From the NCBI RefSeq assembly GCF_005217455.1, contig NZ_SZPQ01000018.1, positions 1 through 64,000 on the forward strand: a stretch of DNA of 64,000 nucleotides, read 5' to 3'. Shown piece after piece: positions 11,009 through 20,220 of the stretch. A program made the translations under genes and the position numbers. Source of the stretch: Martelella alba. GTDB taxonomy: Bacteria; Pseudomonadota; Gammaproteobacteria; Enterobacterales; Enterobacteriaceae. Position 1 is the first letter of the stretch; each line of letters opens with the position of its first letter. The notes below the pieces were generated by a model, which had not been told where the DNA came from, made no database searches, and was given only the letters and a program-made list of their open reading frames with translations.

Positions 11009-11841
11009 TGGAAATCCGCGTCTGGCTTGCAAACGCCATCCGGCAGTTGGCCGGCGGCGACAGCCCGAAGCGCGATGCTGAAATCCTATTGCGCCTGGTA
11101 ACCGGCCGCGAGCGTACCTGGCTGCTGGCCCATGATGACGCGTGCCTGACATTGGAGCAACAAACGCGTTTGGCCGGTCTGCTAGACCGGCGACGGGCGG
11201 GGGAGCCCATTGCCTACCTGACCGGCGAGCGCGAATTCTGGTCTTTGAATCTCAACGTCTCGCCGGCGACGCTTATCCCGCGCCCGGACACCGAATGTCT
11301 GGTGGAGCAGGTATTATCTTTAGTATTGGACGCCGAGACCGACGTGCTAGATCTCGGCACCGGAACCGGCGCCATCGCGCTGGCGCTGGCCAGCGAACGG
11401 CCGGGCTGGCGGGTGACGGGTGTGGATCTTCACCCCGACGCGGTGGCGCTCGCCCGGGAAAACGCCCGCCGTCTGGGGCTGGAACGGGTACGTTTCGAGA
11501 CCGGCGACTGGTTTAGCCGGTTGCAGGGAAAGCGCTATGGGCTTATCGTGAGTAACCCTCCTTATATCGACGGCGACGATCCGCATCTCTCGCAGGGCGA
11601 TGTTCGTTATGAACCCCGCAGCGCACTGGTGGCGGACATGTCCGGACTGGCTGATCTCCAGTGTATCGTCAAGGGCGCCGGCGAGCATCTACTGGCTGGC
11701 GGCTGGCTGGCGGTGGAGCATGGCTGGCGGCAGGGGAAGCCTGTGAGAAGCCTGTTGTCGCGTGCCGGTTTCCGGCGGATAGAGACCCGTTATGACTATG
11801 GCGGCAACGAGCGGGTAACGCTGGGTCAATGGATGGCTTAA
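11008..11841 (+). CDS. prmC: Release factor glutamine methyltransferase
   Basis: PrmC (HemK) methylates the glutamine of the GGQ motif in RF1 and RF2 using S-adenosylmethionine. The 277-residue protein has an N-terminal helical domain and a Rossmann methyltransferase domain. The SAM-binding loop is DLGTGTGAIALAL, and the catalytic NPPY is at about residues 183-186 (VSNPPYID). The start codon overlaps the prfA stop. In E. coli sirB2 comes next; here only 10 bp separate prmC from sirB1, so sirB2 is absent. Confidence 0.96.
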   Translation: MEIRVWLANAIRQLAGGDSPKRDAEILLRLVTGRERTWLLAHDDACLTLEQQTRLAGLLDRRRAGEPIAYLTGEREFWSLNLNVSPATLIPRPDTECLVEQVLSLVLDAETDVLDLGTGTGAIALALASERPGWRVTGVDLHPDAVALARENARRLGLERVRFETGDWFSRLQGKRYGLIVSNPPYIDGDDPHLSQGDVRYEPRSALVADMSGLADLQCIVKGAGEHLLAGGWLAVEHGWRQGKPVRSLLSRAGFRRIETRYDYGGNERVTLGQWMA

Positions 11842-11851
11842 CAGGATTATT

Positions 11852-12661
11852 ATGAGTAATGTTGCTGATTTTGAATACAATCTTTCGCCGCTAAGCGAAG
11901 GGGTCATTCGTATTTCGATCGCTGTTCGCCAGGACTTTCCCGCCGAGCGTGTCCGTATGCAATTACGCCAACTCACCGAAGAGGCGCGCCGTCTTATTCC
12001 GGCCGATATTCAACAAGATGAGCAGTTGGACAAGTTGCTGACGTTATTCTACCGGACCTGGGGATTCGGCGGCGTCGGCGGCGTGTACCGATTATCCGAC
12101 GCCCTCTGGCTGGATCAGGTATTGGAGCGCCGCCAGGGCCTGCCCACCTCGCTGGGCGTTATTTTGCTGCATATCGCCCAGGGCATGGGCATTCCGCTCG
12201 CGCCGGTCATATTTCCCACGCAAATGATCCTGCGGGCCGACTGGCTGGACGGCGAGCTTTGGCTTATCAACCCCATTGATGGCGATACCCTGGATGAGCA
12301 TACCCTGGAAATTTGGCTACGCGGCAATATCGGCCCCGGCGTCGAGCTGACCGAGGAAGATCTGGAAGAGGCCGATAATAATACCGTGGCGCGCAAACTG
12401 CTGGATACCCTCAAGACCGCGCTGATGGACGAAAAACAGATGGAGCTGGCGCTGAACGCCAGTGAAGCCATGCTGGAGTTCGACCCGGAAGATCCCTATG
12501 AGATACGGGATCGGGGTTTGATTTACGCCCAATTGGAGTGTGATCATGTGGCGTTAACCGATCTTAACTATTTCGTCGAACAATGCCCGGAAGACCCCAT
12601 CAGTGAGATGATCAAGGTCCAGATTCACACTATCGAGCAGAAATCGGTGACGCTGCATTAA
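11852..12661 (+). CDS. sirB1: SirB1-family protein (transglutaminase-like/TPR)
   Basis: This is a 269-residue cytosolic protein of the SirB1 (YchA) family. The first part is transglutaminase-like (RRQGLPTSLGVILLHIAQGMGIPL, of which the loop RRQGLPTSLG is diagnostic), and the C-terminal part has tetratricopeptide-like helices. Its molecular function is not established; it is conserved between prmC and kdsA in enterobacteria. It directly follows prmC by 10 bp, so it is probably cotranscribed with hemA-prfA-prmC. Confidence 0.9.
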   Translation: MSNVADFEYNLSPLSEGVIRISIAVRQDFPAERVRMQLRQLTEEARRLIPADIQQDEQLDKLLTLFYRTWGFGGVGGVYRLSDALWLDQVLERRQGLPTSLGVILLHIAQGMGIPLAPVIFPTQMILRADWLDGELWLINPIDGDTLDEHTLEIWLRGNIGPGVELTEEDLEEADNNTVARKLLDTLKTALMDEKQMELALNASEAMLEFDPEDPYEIRDRGLIYAQLECDHVALTDLNYFVEQCPEDPISEMIKVQIHTIEQKSVTLH

Positions 12662-12717
12662 CGCGTTCCGGGGCGCCGCTGACTTAGCAGGCTGGCAGTC
12701 CGGTTTGAACACAATAA

Positions 12718-13581
<864 letters not shown>

Positions 13582-13606
13582 AACACCGGTGTGGGTTTCG
13601 ACAATG

Positions 13607-13632
13607 ACAAGGGATACCGACGTATCCCTTGT
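13607..13632. terminator. Hairpin between convergent kdsA and dauA
   Basis: A perfect 11-bp stem, ACAAGGGATAC (13607-13617) and GTATCCCTTGT (13622-13632), has loop CGAC. It lies in the 57-bp gap between two convergent genes and can serve both directions. The T tracts are poor, so termination may be inefficient or Rho-assisted. Confidence 0.55.
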
Positions 13633-13638
13633 TCACAT

Positions 13639-15345
13639 TTATTGCGCGGGGCCCGGCGCAATGGACCGCAATGCCTGGGGCAGCGTGGGGTAGAAGGCCA
13701 GGCGGCCCTCAAGGGGCAGGATGTTGGCCCGGGCCAGCGTTTTCAATGGCTGGACAGGGATATCGGTGACGATAAGCCGTTGATCACCCCTTATCCGTTC
13801 GCTAAAACGGACAAAGGCCTGCAACCCGCCGGCATCCAGCACTGGCACCGCATCCCATTGCAAGACGATAAGCGGGTCTTTGCCGGTCAGCTCGGTCAAT
13901 TCATCGAAAATTCGCTCGGCGGCGGCGAAGAACAACGGGCCGTTTATCCGGAATATCCGATGCTGGCCAGCGACACTTTGCGGTAATTCCTCAATGCGGG
14001 TCATGCTGGCGATCCGCCGCATAAACAGCAGCGAGGCCAATACGATACCCACCGTGATGGCGACCACCATGTCGAATAGCACCGTCAAGGACATGCAGAG
14101 CAGCATGACCGCGATATCGTCTCTCGGCGCCCGGCGCAACAGGTAAATGACCTTGCGCGCCTCGCTCATATTCCAGGCCACCAGCAGCAGTAGCGCCGCC
14201 ATGGCCGATAACGGCAGGTAGGACAACGCGGGCGCCAGTATCAGCAATGCCAGCAGTACCAGTAAGGCGTGGATGAGCGGGGACACCGGAGACGTGGCGC
14301 CGGCCCGGACATTGGCCGCTGAACGGGCAATGGCGGCGGTGGCGGTGATGCCGCCGAAAAACGGCGCTATCATATTGCCCAGCCCCTGGCCTATCAATTC
14401 ATTGTTGGATTGGTGCTTGATGCCGGTCATGCCATCCAGCACCACCGCGCAAAGTAAGGATTCGATGGCGCCCAGCATGGCCATGGAAAACGCCGCCGGC
14501 AATAAAAGGGAAAGAGTTTGCCAATTTAACGCCATCGGTTGCCCGTGCGCGTCGGGAAGTTGCCAGGGAAGCAGCCAGTGCGGCAGGATGGGCGGAATGC
14601 CCTGGCCATGGGTGCCATCCGCCAGGATATAGCCAAAGCGGGAGCCGATGGTGGCGACATGAATATTGAGCAACCACAGCAGGCACATGACGCCGGAGCC
14701 GGCCAGCAGGGCCGGCAAATGCGCCGGGAAGCGCACGCCGAATCGGGGCCAATAGATCAACACGGCCATAGTGACCGCGCCGACCAATGTGTCGCCCCAC
14801 TCCAGGGAGGGCATGGCGGTCGCCATTGCCGCCACCTTGCCCAGATAATGTTCGGGGACGGTGGTCATATGCAGGCCGAAGAAATCCTTGATCTGCATAG
14901 TGCCGATGGTAATACCGATACCGGAGGTGAACCCCAGCGTGACCGGCAGGGGAATGAATTCAATGAGCTTGCCCAATCGGGCCAGACCCATAAACAGTAA
15001 TATCAAGCCGGAAAGCAGGGTGGCTATCAGCAGGCCGGCCAGACCAAATTGCTGCGATACCGGATAAAGGATAACCACAAAGGCCGCGGTGGGCCCTGAT
15101 ACGCTAAATCGCGAGCCGCCGCAAAGCGCGATGACGATACCGGCGATGGCCGACGTGTACAGGCCGTGTTGCGGCGCGACGCCGCTACCGATGGCCAGCG
15201 CCATGGAAAGGGGAATGGCTATGATGCCGACGGTGACGCCGGCAATAAGGTCCTTGACGAACCGATGAAGGTTATAGGGCTCTTTCCAGCAGGCATCAAT
15301 AAACGCACTGAATGGGCGAATACCGGCGAACAAGCGAATTTTCAT
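13639..15345 (-). CDS. dauA: SLC26-type transporter DauA (C4-dicarboxylic acid transporter)
   Basis: This is an inner-membrane anion transporter of 568 residues. The SulP/SLC26 transmembrane part (about 25-440) begins with [19 protein letters not shown] and has the family [16 protein letters not shown] cytosolic STAS domain follows (about 450-560) with the [18 protein letters not shown] segment. E. coli DauA takes up succinate and fumarate at acid pH and complexes acyl carrier protein through STAS. In E. coli the gene lies beside prs; here it lies between kdsA and chaA, a rearrangement. Assignment to DauA rather than another SulP protein rests on overall resemblance and length. Confidence 0.85.
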   Translation of the reverse strand: MKIRLFAGIRPFSAFIDACWKEPYNLHRFVKDLIAGVTVGIIAIPLSMALAIGSGVAPQHGLYTSAIAGIVIALCGGSRFSVSGPTAAFVVILYPVSQQFGLAGLLIATLLSGLILLFMGLARLGKLIEFIPLPVTLGFTSGIGITIGTMQIKDFFGLHMTTVPEHYLGKVAAMATAMPSLEWGDTLVGAVTMAVLIYWPRFGVRFPAHLPALLAGSGVMCLLWLLNIHVATIGSRFGYILADGTHGQGIPPILPHWLLPWQLPDAHGQPMALNWQTLSLLLPAAFSMAMLGAIESLLCAVVLDGMTGIKHQSNNELIGQGLGNMIAPFFGGITATAAIARSAANVRAGATSPVSPLIHALLVLLALLILAPALSYLPLSAMAALLLLVAWNMSEARKVIYLLRRAPRDDIAVMLLCMSLTVLFDMVVAITVGIVLASLLFMRRIASMTRIEELPQSVAGQHRIFRINGPLFFAAAERIFDELTELTGKDPLIVLQWDAVPVLDAGGLQAFVRFSERIRGDQRLIVTDIPVQPLKTLARANILPLEGRLAFYPTLPQALRSIAPGPAQ

Positions 15346-15546
15346 TAAAACAACGAACCAGAACGTGAAAAAAAGGCGGGCCAGGGGTCCGTCGCAAAGA
15401 GGCCATAAAATAGCAGTTTTCGCAGTGGTTATACCAGTGTTATCTGTTGTCGCGGTGCAAAATGTATCAGTCTCACGAAAGGGTCGTCTGAGGGAATGCG
15501 CGGCGGCGAGTCTCGGGGCTCGGACTGGCCCCGGCGACGGGGCAGA

Positions 15547-16641
15547 TTACAGCATCAATGTCATCAGATAGGCGCCGAACAGGGCAAGGTGCGCGGTACC
15601 GTTCAATACGTTGGTGCGCCCTGTCGAGAAGGAAATTTGGCACAGAAACATCGCCGCCAGCAGTACCACAATCTGCGTTAGCTCAAGGCCGAACATCAAT
15701 GGGTGGTCGGTGAGTATGGCGATAACCGTGACCGTGGGAACGGTGAGCGATATGGTGGCCAGCACCGAACCGAAAAACAGATTCATGGCGCGCTGCACCT
15801 GATTGCGTAAGACCGCCTTGATAGCCCCCAGCCCCTCCGGCGACAAAATAAGCAGAGCCACCAGAAAACCGGTGAATTGCGGCGGCGCGTTCAGGTCGTT
15901 AAGCAATTGCTCCAGCGGAATCGCGTTGAATTTGGTAATGACCACCACCGCCAGCAGGTGGACCACCAGCCAAACGCCATGCCAGCGCGAACTGTGGGCG
16001 GAAGGTTTGCCATGGGGATCGTCGTCGTCGCCATCCTCATGTTCGTAAATGAACCACTTCTGGTGGGTTTTCGTCTGGATCAGCAGAAAAACGCCGTACA
16101 TGGCCGCCGAAATCACTGCGGCGAACAGCGCCTGAAAAATACCGAAGTTGCCCGCGGGCAACGCGGCCGGCAGCACCAGCACGATAATCGCCAGAGGCAC
16201 GATCGCCATCAAGTATTGTTTGATCCCGGCCAGATTCACAAACTGCGTGGCGAATTTGCGCCCGCCCAGCAGCAGGGCGAAACCCACCAGTCCGGTGGTG
16301 ACAATCATTATCACGGAAAACAGGGTGTCCCGCATTAGCGCCGGCGAGGCATTGCCGGTGGCCATCAACGCGGAAATAAGACTGACCTCCAGAATCACCA
16401 CCGACAGGCTCAGGATAAGCGAGCCGAAGGGTTCTCCCAGGCGATGGGCCAGCACATCGGCATGGCGGACCACATTGAAGGCGCTGACCAGGATCGCGGC
16501 CAGCGCCAGCAAATTGATAGCCGCCGTGGCGGGCAGGGAGGAAGCTGAGCCCCAAAGCAGCAGCACCGCCAGCGCGGCGATAGGGAAAAGCAGCGTATAT
16601 TCCTTATGGCGGGTTTTAATGCCTTGAACGGACGACTTCAT
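15547..16641 (-). CDS. chaA: Sodium-potassium/proton antiporter ChaA
   Basis: This is an inner-membrane Ca2+/cation antiporter family protein of 364 residues, about 11 transmembrane segments, exchanging Na+, K+ or Ca2+ for protons at alkaline pH. Two CaCA repeats are visible, with LGEPFGSLILSLSVVILEVS in the N half and LILSPEGLGAIKAV in the C half. Between them lies the acidic, histidine-containing loop HEDGDDDDPHGKPSAHSS, a ChaA hallmark. The ATG at 16641 is preferred over a TTG three codons earlier, because GGAG is 10 nt upstream of the ATG and only 1 nt from the TTG. Confidence 0.94.
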   Translation of the reverse strand: MKSSVQGIKTRHKEYTLLFPIAALAVLLLWGSASSLPATAAINLLALAAILVSAFNVVRHADVLAHRLGEPFGSLILSLSVVILEVSLISALMATGNASPALMRDTLFSVIMIVTTGLVGFALLLGGRKFATQFVNLAGIKQYLMAIVPLAIIVLVLPAALPAGNFGIFQALFAAVISAAMYGVFLLIQTKTHQKWFIYEHEDGDDDDPHGKPSAHSSRWHGVWLVVHLLAVVVITKFNAIPLEQLLNDLNAPPQFTGFLVALLILSPEGLGAIKAVLRNQVQRAMNLFFGSVLATISLTVPTVTVIAILTDHPLMFGLELTQIVVLLAAMFLCQISFSTGRTNVLNGTAHLALFGAYLMTLML

Positions 16642-16650
16642 GATGAGCAA

Positions 16651-17073
16651 ACTCCTTGCGCGGGTAAGGCCGGCTATCGGATGTCGGATGGGCGAATATT
16701 GCGTTATTCTCGTGGGAAAATTCTACCAGAAAACAACGTGAAAAGTGTCAAGTTATGTATAAAAACCCTATTGGTGAATTTAACTAGGAATAAGCCCATA
16801 AAAAAGGCTATATCTACAATTTATGTCAGGATTATGAACTTTAATTATATTAAAAAATTTAAACTATCTCTTGTATATCGGTAAGTTATCATAACTAACC
16901 TGATATTATGTCATCATCATGATAATCTCACATCGGAAACGACCATGAATGTCTTTTTAAACAAAACGCTGGCGCCGGTGAAGCTGGCCTGAGGATTGGC
17001 GTCGCGCCAATCCTTCACTACACTTTGTGAAAGATGGCGGGCATCCATAAAGAGTGGAATAGGGGGTCGGATA
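16651..17073 (+). promoter_or_regulatory. AT-rich chaA/chaB control region with leader ORF and hairpin
   Basis: The 423 bp between divergent chaA and chaB are very A/T-rich from 16740 to 16920. Near chaB a 15-codon frame (16945-16992) is followed at its stop codon by a perfect 10-bp hairpin, AGGATTGGCG at 16992-17001 and CGCCAATCCT at 17005-17014. An AGGGGG at about 17061 serves chaB. A TATTAT/TATCAT-rich segment at 16885-16920 could hold the promoter. The arrangement resembles a leader-peptide control region, without proof. Confidence 0.4.
16945..16992 (+). CDS. Possible 15-residue leader peptide upstream of chaB
   Basis: ATG at 16945 opens MNVFLNKTLAPVKLA and stops with TGA at 16990-16992; GGAA lies 7-8 nt before the ATG. 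The stop codon sits exactly at the foot of a 10-bp hairpin. No homolog is recognised. The codon content is not biased to one amino acid, so a classical attenuation peptide is uncertain, and it may be a chance frame. Confidence 0.25.
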   Translation: MNVFLNKTLAPVKLA

Positions 17074-17301
17074 ATGCCTTTTAAAGCCAATGAAGACTTG
17101 CCGGAGCGCGTTAGCCGCGTCCTGCCAAAACACGCCCAGGATATATACCGCGAAGCGTTCAATCATGCCTGGCAGCAATATCAAGACCCCTCCGATCGTC
17201 GTGGTGACGAAACCCGGGAAGAAACCGCGCATAAAGTCGCCTGGTCTGCGGTGAAACAAAAATACCATAAAGGCGACGACGATCGCTGGCATCCGACATA
17301 A
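17074..17301 (+). CDS. chaB: ChaB family protein
   Basis: This is a 75-residue protein matching ChaB (DLPERVSRVLPKHAQDIYREA, then RREETAHKVAWSAVK-like and GDDDRWH at the C-terminus). ChaB is a small cytosolic protein once described as a regulator of ChaA; its molecular role is uncertain. The frame is open from 16996, but the ATG at 17074 (MPFKANEDLPE) fits the family and has AGGGGG upstream. It lies between chaA, which is divergent, and chaC. Confidence 0.93.
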   Translation: MPFKANEDLPERVSRVLPKHAQDIYREAFNHAWQQYQDPSDRRGDETREETAHKVAWSAVKQKYHKGDDDRWHPT

Positions 17302-17600
17302 TCGCGGTGGCCGATACGGCCTTCCCAACATCAAAACGCGCCTGGCGAGGGTGTATTGCCATCGTCGCCGACCTATTACCCCTGCAATTTTTCCTCTCGG
17401 TCCCGACCCGCGGTTACGCTAAGTCCCTCACCAGCCAGCATTTGCATAATGTGATACAGATCAAGCTTGATCATTAGACTGGAAACTTATATGGTCATTC
17501 AATAATTGCTTTATTATTGAGCTATTAAAAAATAATTCTCAAAGCATCAAACTGACTGCCTGCTCTGTGGCCGGCGGATGTGGTCAGGAGAACAGTATCG
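17302..17600. other. chaB-chaC intergenic region
   Basis: About 300 bp without a gene. It turns AT-rich after 17440 and includes an inverted repeat, TCAATAAT at 17499-17506 with ATTATTGA at 17513-17520. The repeat may be a regulatory site or a weak hairpin for chaC. No terminator with a T tract is seen. Confidence 0.35.
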
Positions 17601-18308
17601 GTGTTAACACGCGCTTTCTTGCAGCAAGCTGATTGTAAAACAGCCTTTGGCGTTATCGAAGAGGCTTTATTACTGACTCCAGAGCAACGCCGGGCTTCTC
17701 TGCAGGCCACGTTGTCGCAACGGCCGGACGACAGTCCCGTATGGATTTTCGGTTACGGCTCGCTCATGTGGAATCCGATTTTCGAAGCGGAGGAAGTGCG
17801 GCCGGCCATGCTTGCCGGTTGGCACCGCGCTTTTTGCCTGCGCCTCATCGCCGGGCGGGGGACGATGTCCCAGCCCGGACGCATGTTGGCGCTCAAAGCG
17901 GGGGGACAGACCAATGGCCTGGCCTTTCGGCTGCCTGAGGCGCGTCTGGAGGAAGAACTGGAGTTGCTCTGGAAGCGCGAGATGCTGACCGGTTGCTATA
18001 TACCCACCTGGAGCGAGCTGACGCTGGATAACCGGCAACGGGTGACCGCGCTGGCGTTCGTTATGGATTCCAGCCATCCCTTTTTTGAAGCCGACACCCG
18101 TTCGCAGATCATCGCGCCGCTCATTGCCTGTGCCAGTGGTCCCCTGGGGACGAACGCCCAGTACCTTTTCGCTTTGGAACAAGAGCTGAATAATTATGGC
18201 ATGCATGACGAATGCATGGCCGAATTGGTACGCCAGGTCAGGCAATTGTTGCAGGCCAAATCAACCGTTAACCGTAACCTGCCTGATGGACCGGCCATTG
18301 CGTCCTAA
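17601..18308 (+). CDS. chaC: Glutathione-specific gamma-glutamylcyclotransferase ChaC
   Basis: ChaC splits glutathione into 5-oxoproline and cysteinylglycine in the cytosol. The 235-residue protein has the cyclotransferase-fold signature VWIFGYGSLMWNP (YGSL substrate loop) and the WHRAFCLRL strand. A catalytic glutamate lies in the WKREMLTG region. A GTG at 17601 (VLTRAFLQQADC) is chosen because homology begins there and AGGAGA is 9 nt upstream; a GTG at 17580 has no such site. About 300 bp separate it from chaB, more than in E. coli, so it may have its own promoter. Confidence 0.92.
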   Translation: MLTRAFLQQADCKTAFGVIEEALLLTPEQRRASLQATLSQRPDDSPVWIFGYGSLMWNPIFEAEEVRPAMLAGWHRAFCLRLIAGRGTMSQPGRMLALKAGGQTNGLAFRLPEARLEEELELLWKREMLTGCYIPTWSELTLDNRQRVTALAFVMDSSHPFFEADTRSQIIAPLIACASGPLGTNAQYLFALEQELNNYGMHDECMAELVRQVRQLLQAKSTVNRNLPDGPAIAS

Positions 18309-18359
18309 ATCGCGCCAGCCAATGGCCCGGACGATGCGGGCCGGTGTCGGCGTTGCCGT

Positions 18360-19652
18360 TTAGGAATTGGACCCGGCGTTATCCAATCTGGCCCAGCGCC
18401 GGTGTCGGTCTAAAAAACGTTCGGTCAGATGCTTGCGGACCCGGACCACGAACTGCTCTTGAAAAACCACGCAGAGTACGACGGTCAGTATCAGGTAGAC
18501 CCCGTATCCACCCAGAGACAGCCGCACGTCGCCCGCGGCGGCGATACAGCCCGCCCAATCGCTGAAGCAGGCGCCGGGATTCCCTCGGAAAAACTGCTCC
18601 AACGTTCGAAACAAGCCGAAAATCGGCACATGGAGGGCGAACATGGATAGCGAGGCGGCGCCAAGTCGCGGCGACCAATGCTGAATCCAGGCGCTATGCG
18701 GTGTGCGGGCCAGAGCGCTAAGATAAATCAGCGCCACCTGCGAGGGCAGAAGCAAACCGTTGTGCAACAGGAAGTACCAGAATTTATGGCCGTGGGTGAA
18801 CAATACCGTGGCGATTAGAAAACTACAGGCGATGCCGGCCGCTATCCATAGACGCTGGCGTTCCGAAGGGATCTGTTGTTGGCGTTTCGCCCGGCGGAAC
18901 AAGGCGTAGCCCAGGATCCCGGCGAAAAATTCCGGCGCCCGGAACAAAGGCACCCGTTGCAACAATCCGGTATAAGGAACGCCATACAAATGCTTGGCGA
19001 TAATCCAAATCGGCGGCAACAGATAGATAAGCCATATGATAATCAACCACAGCCAGGTTCGCCGGGCATTCATCAGCCTTGGCGCGAAAAAGGGAAACAA
19101 CAGGTAAAAGAAAAACAAGGTGGATAACGACCAAAGCGGCGCATTAAATGTCAGAAAATAGGGGTTCCAGGCCTGCAACAAGAACAACTGCAAGAAACCA
19201 TTGAACAGCAATTGGGTATTATCCATATAATGCCGGAACAGTTCCGGATGGGTGCGTCCCAGCGCCTCATTGGTGTCATAGATCACAAATCTTATGCTGG
19301 CGCCCGGACCGTCCGGTGGAATGGCGAGGCCATGCATGGCGGTGATGACCAGAATGGATGCCGCCAGCGCGACGATATGGATGGGATAGAGGTTGAACAG
19401 TCTCTTGGCCCAAAAGCGCGGCGCCGGATCGCGCATCCTACCCTCCCTGACATAAACATGGGCGAGCAAAAAACCGGACAGGACAAAGAAAGTGCTGGTG
19501 GCGAAAAAGCCCATGCTCGTCAGCTCGCCAAGTCCGAACACCGTTTGGATCTGCGGATAATTGTGAGCGGTGTGGTACAGCATCACATAGCAGCCGAGCA
19601 AAAAGCGCAACCACTCAAGGCCAATAAATCGTTCGTTTTCCAGGGGCTTCAT
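18360..19652 (-). CDS. Acyltransferase-3 family membrane protein
   Basis: This is a 430-residue integral membrane protein of the AT3 (OafA/YrhL-like) family, which moves acetyl or other acyl groups across the inner membrane onto surface glycans or other acceptors. There are about ten hydrophobic segments. The family motif of a histidine after the first helix is visible (CYVMLYHTAHNY), as is the basic stretch before a YP pair (RFWAKRLFNLYPIH). No SGNH domain is attached. E. coli has nothing similar at this place. It stands alone on the minus strand beside the A-T-R enzyme, 568 bp away. The acceptor cannot be inferred. Confidence 0.85.
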   Translation of the reverse strand: MKPLENERFIGLEWLRFLLGCYVMLYHTAHNYPQIQTVFGLGELTSMGFFATSTFFVLSGFLLAHVYVREGRMRDPAPRFWAKRLFNLYPIHIVALAASILVITAMHGLAIPPDGPGASIRFVIYDTNEALGRTHPELFRHYMDNTQLLFNGFLQLFLLQAWNPYFLTFNAPLWSLSTLFFFYLLFPFFAPRLMNARRTWLWLIIIWLIYLLPPIWIIAKHLYGVPYTGLLQRVPLFRAPEFFAGILGYALFRRAKRQQQIPSERQRLWIAAGIACSFLIATVLFTHGHKFWYFLLHNGLLLPSQVALIYLSALARTPHSAWIQHWSPRLGAASLSMFALHVPIFGLFRTLEQFFRGNPGACFSDWAGCIAAAGDVRLSLGGYGVYLILTVVLCVVFQEQFVVRVRKHLTERFLDRHRRWARLDNAGSNS

Positions 19653-20220
19653 AAGGGTCTCCGGGCTGTCGTCTGTCGGGATGCGTCAGTGATGTCGCAG
19701 GCGCCGAGCCGCTTGCATACACCGCCTCCACCGCAATTCCGCCGCCGGGCGCGAGCCGACGTCCCGGTGAGTATTCCGGGCGTTTCGCGAGCGCATGCGC
19801 CTGCGCCTGGGGAAGCATGAGATCTATCCCGGCTCTCACCAACGGCCGGCCATTGGCGGTTCACATCTGTCCCGACGTAGGCGTCGCACATTGGCTGGCG
19901 CGATGTGCATGACGTATCAAGAGTATAGGACTGCAATAATATTAGATAAAAATAATAAGCTGGCTAATACGTGGTGATAAATGCGGTTAAATCCGATACT
20001 TGCGTCGCAGAGGGGAGTGTATAAGATTGCGCCGGCGAAAAAAAGCCGTACCTCTTTTTCGTTGGCGAATACAGATTAATCTGTATCGGGACAGGGCCGA
20101 CAAGCAGGCCAGGCCATGACTCACTTCACCGTCAGCCACTGGCCTATGCCCGTCATACTTTCTCGTCGCCGTCGGGTATCATGGTATTTATCAAACCCGA
20201 CAAAACTGGCGTGTACGTCT
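19653..20220. other. Gene-free spacer between the acyltransferase and the A-T-R gene
   Basis: The 568 bp hold no convincing gene; the short frames here have no ribosome-binding site or homology. Upstream of the acyltransferase there is an A/T-rich block at 19920-19980 that could hold its promoter. A weak inverted repeat, GTCGGGT (20168-20174) with ACCCGAC (20195-20201), may mark the end of the A-T-R transcript. Confidence 0.35.

Noticed and set aside
16606..16884. 92-codon frame across the chaA start region
   Set aside because: It overlaps chaA in antisense and runs through A/T-rich promoter DNA, with no ribosome-binding site.
16651..17073. Ldr-type toxin/antitoxin near chaA, as in E. coli
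   Set aside because: No frame resembling the 35-residue Ldr peptides was found; the only short frame (15 codons) has different sequence.
19649..19936. 95-codon minus frame upstream of the acyltransferase
   Set aside because: Cys/Arg-rich antisense-like composition, no start signals and no homology.
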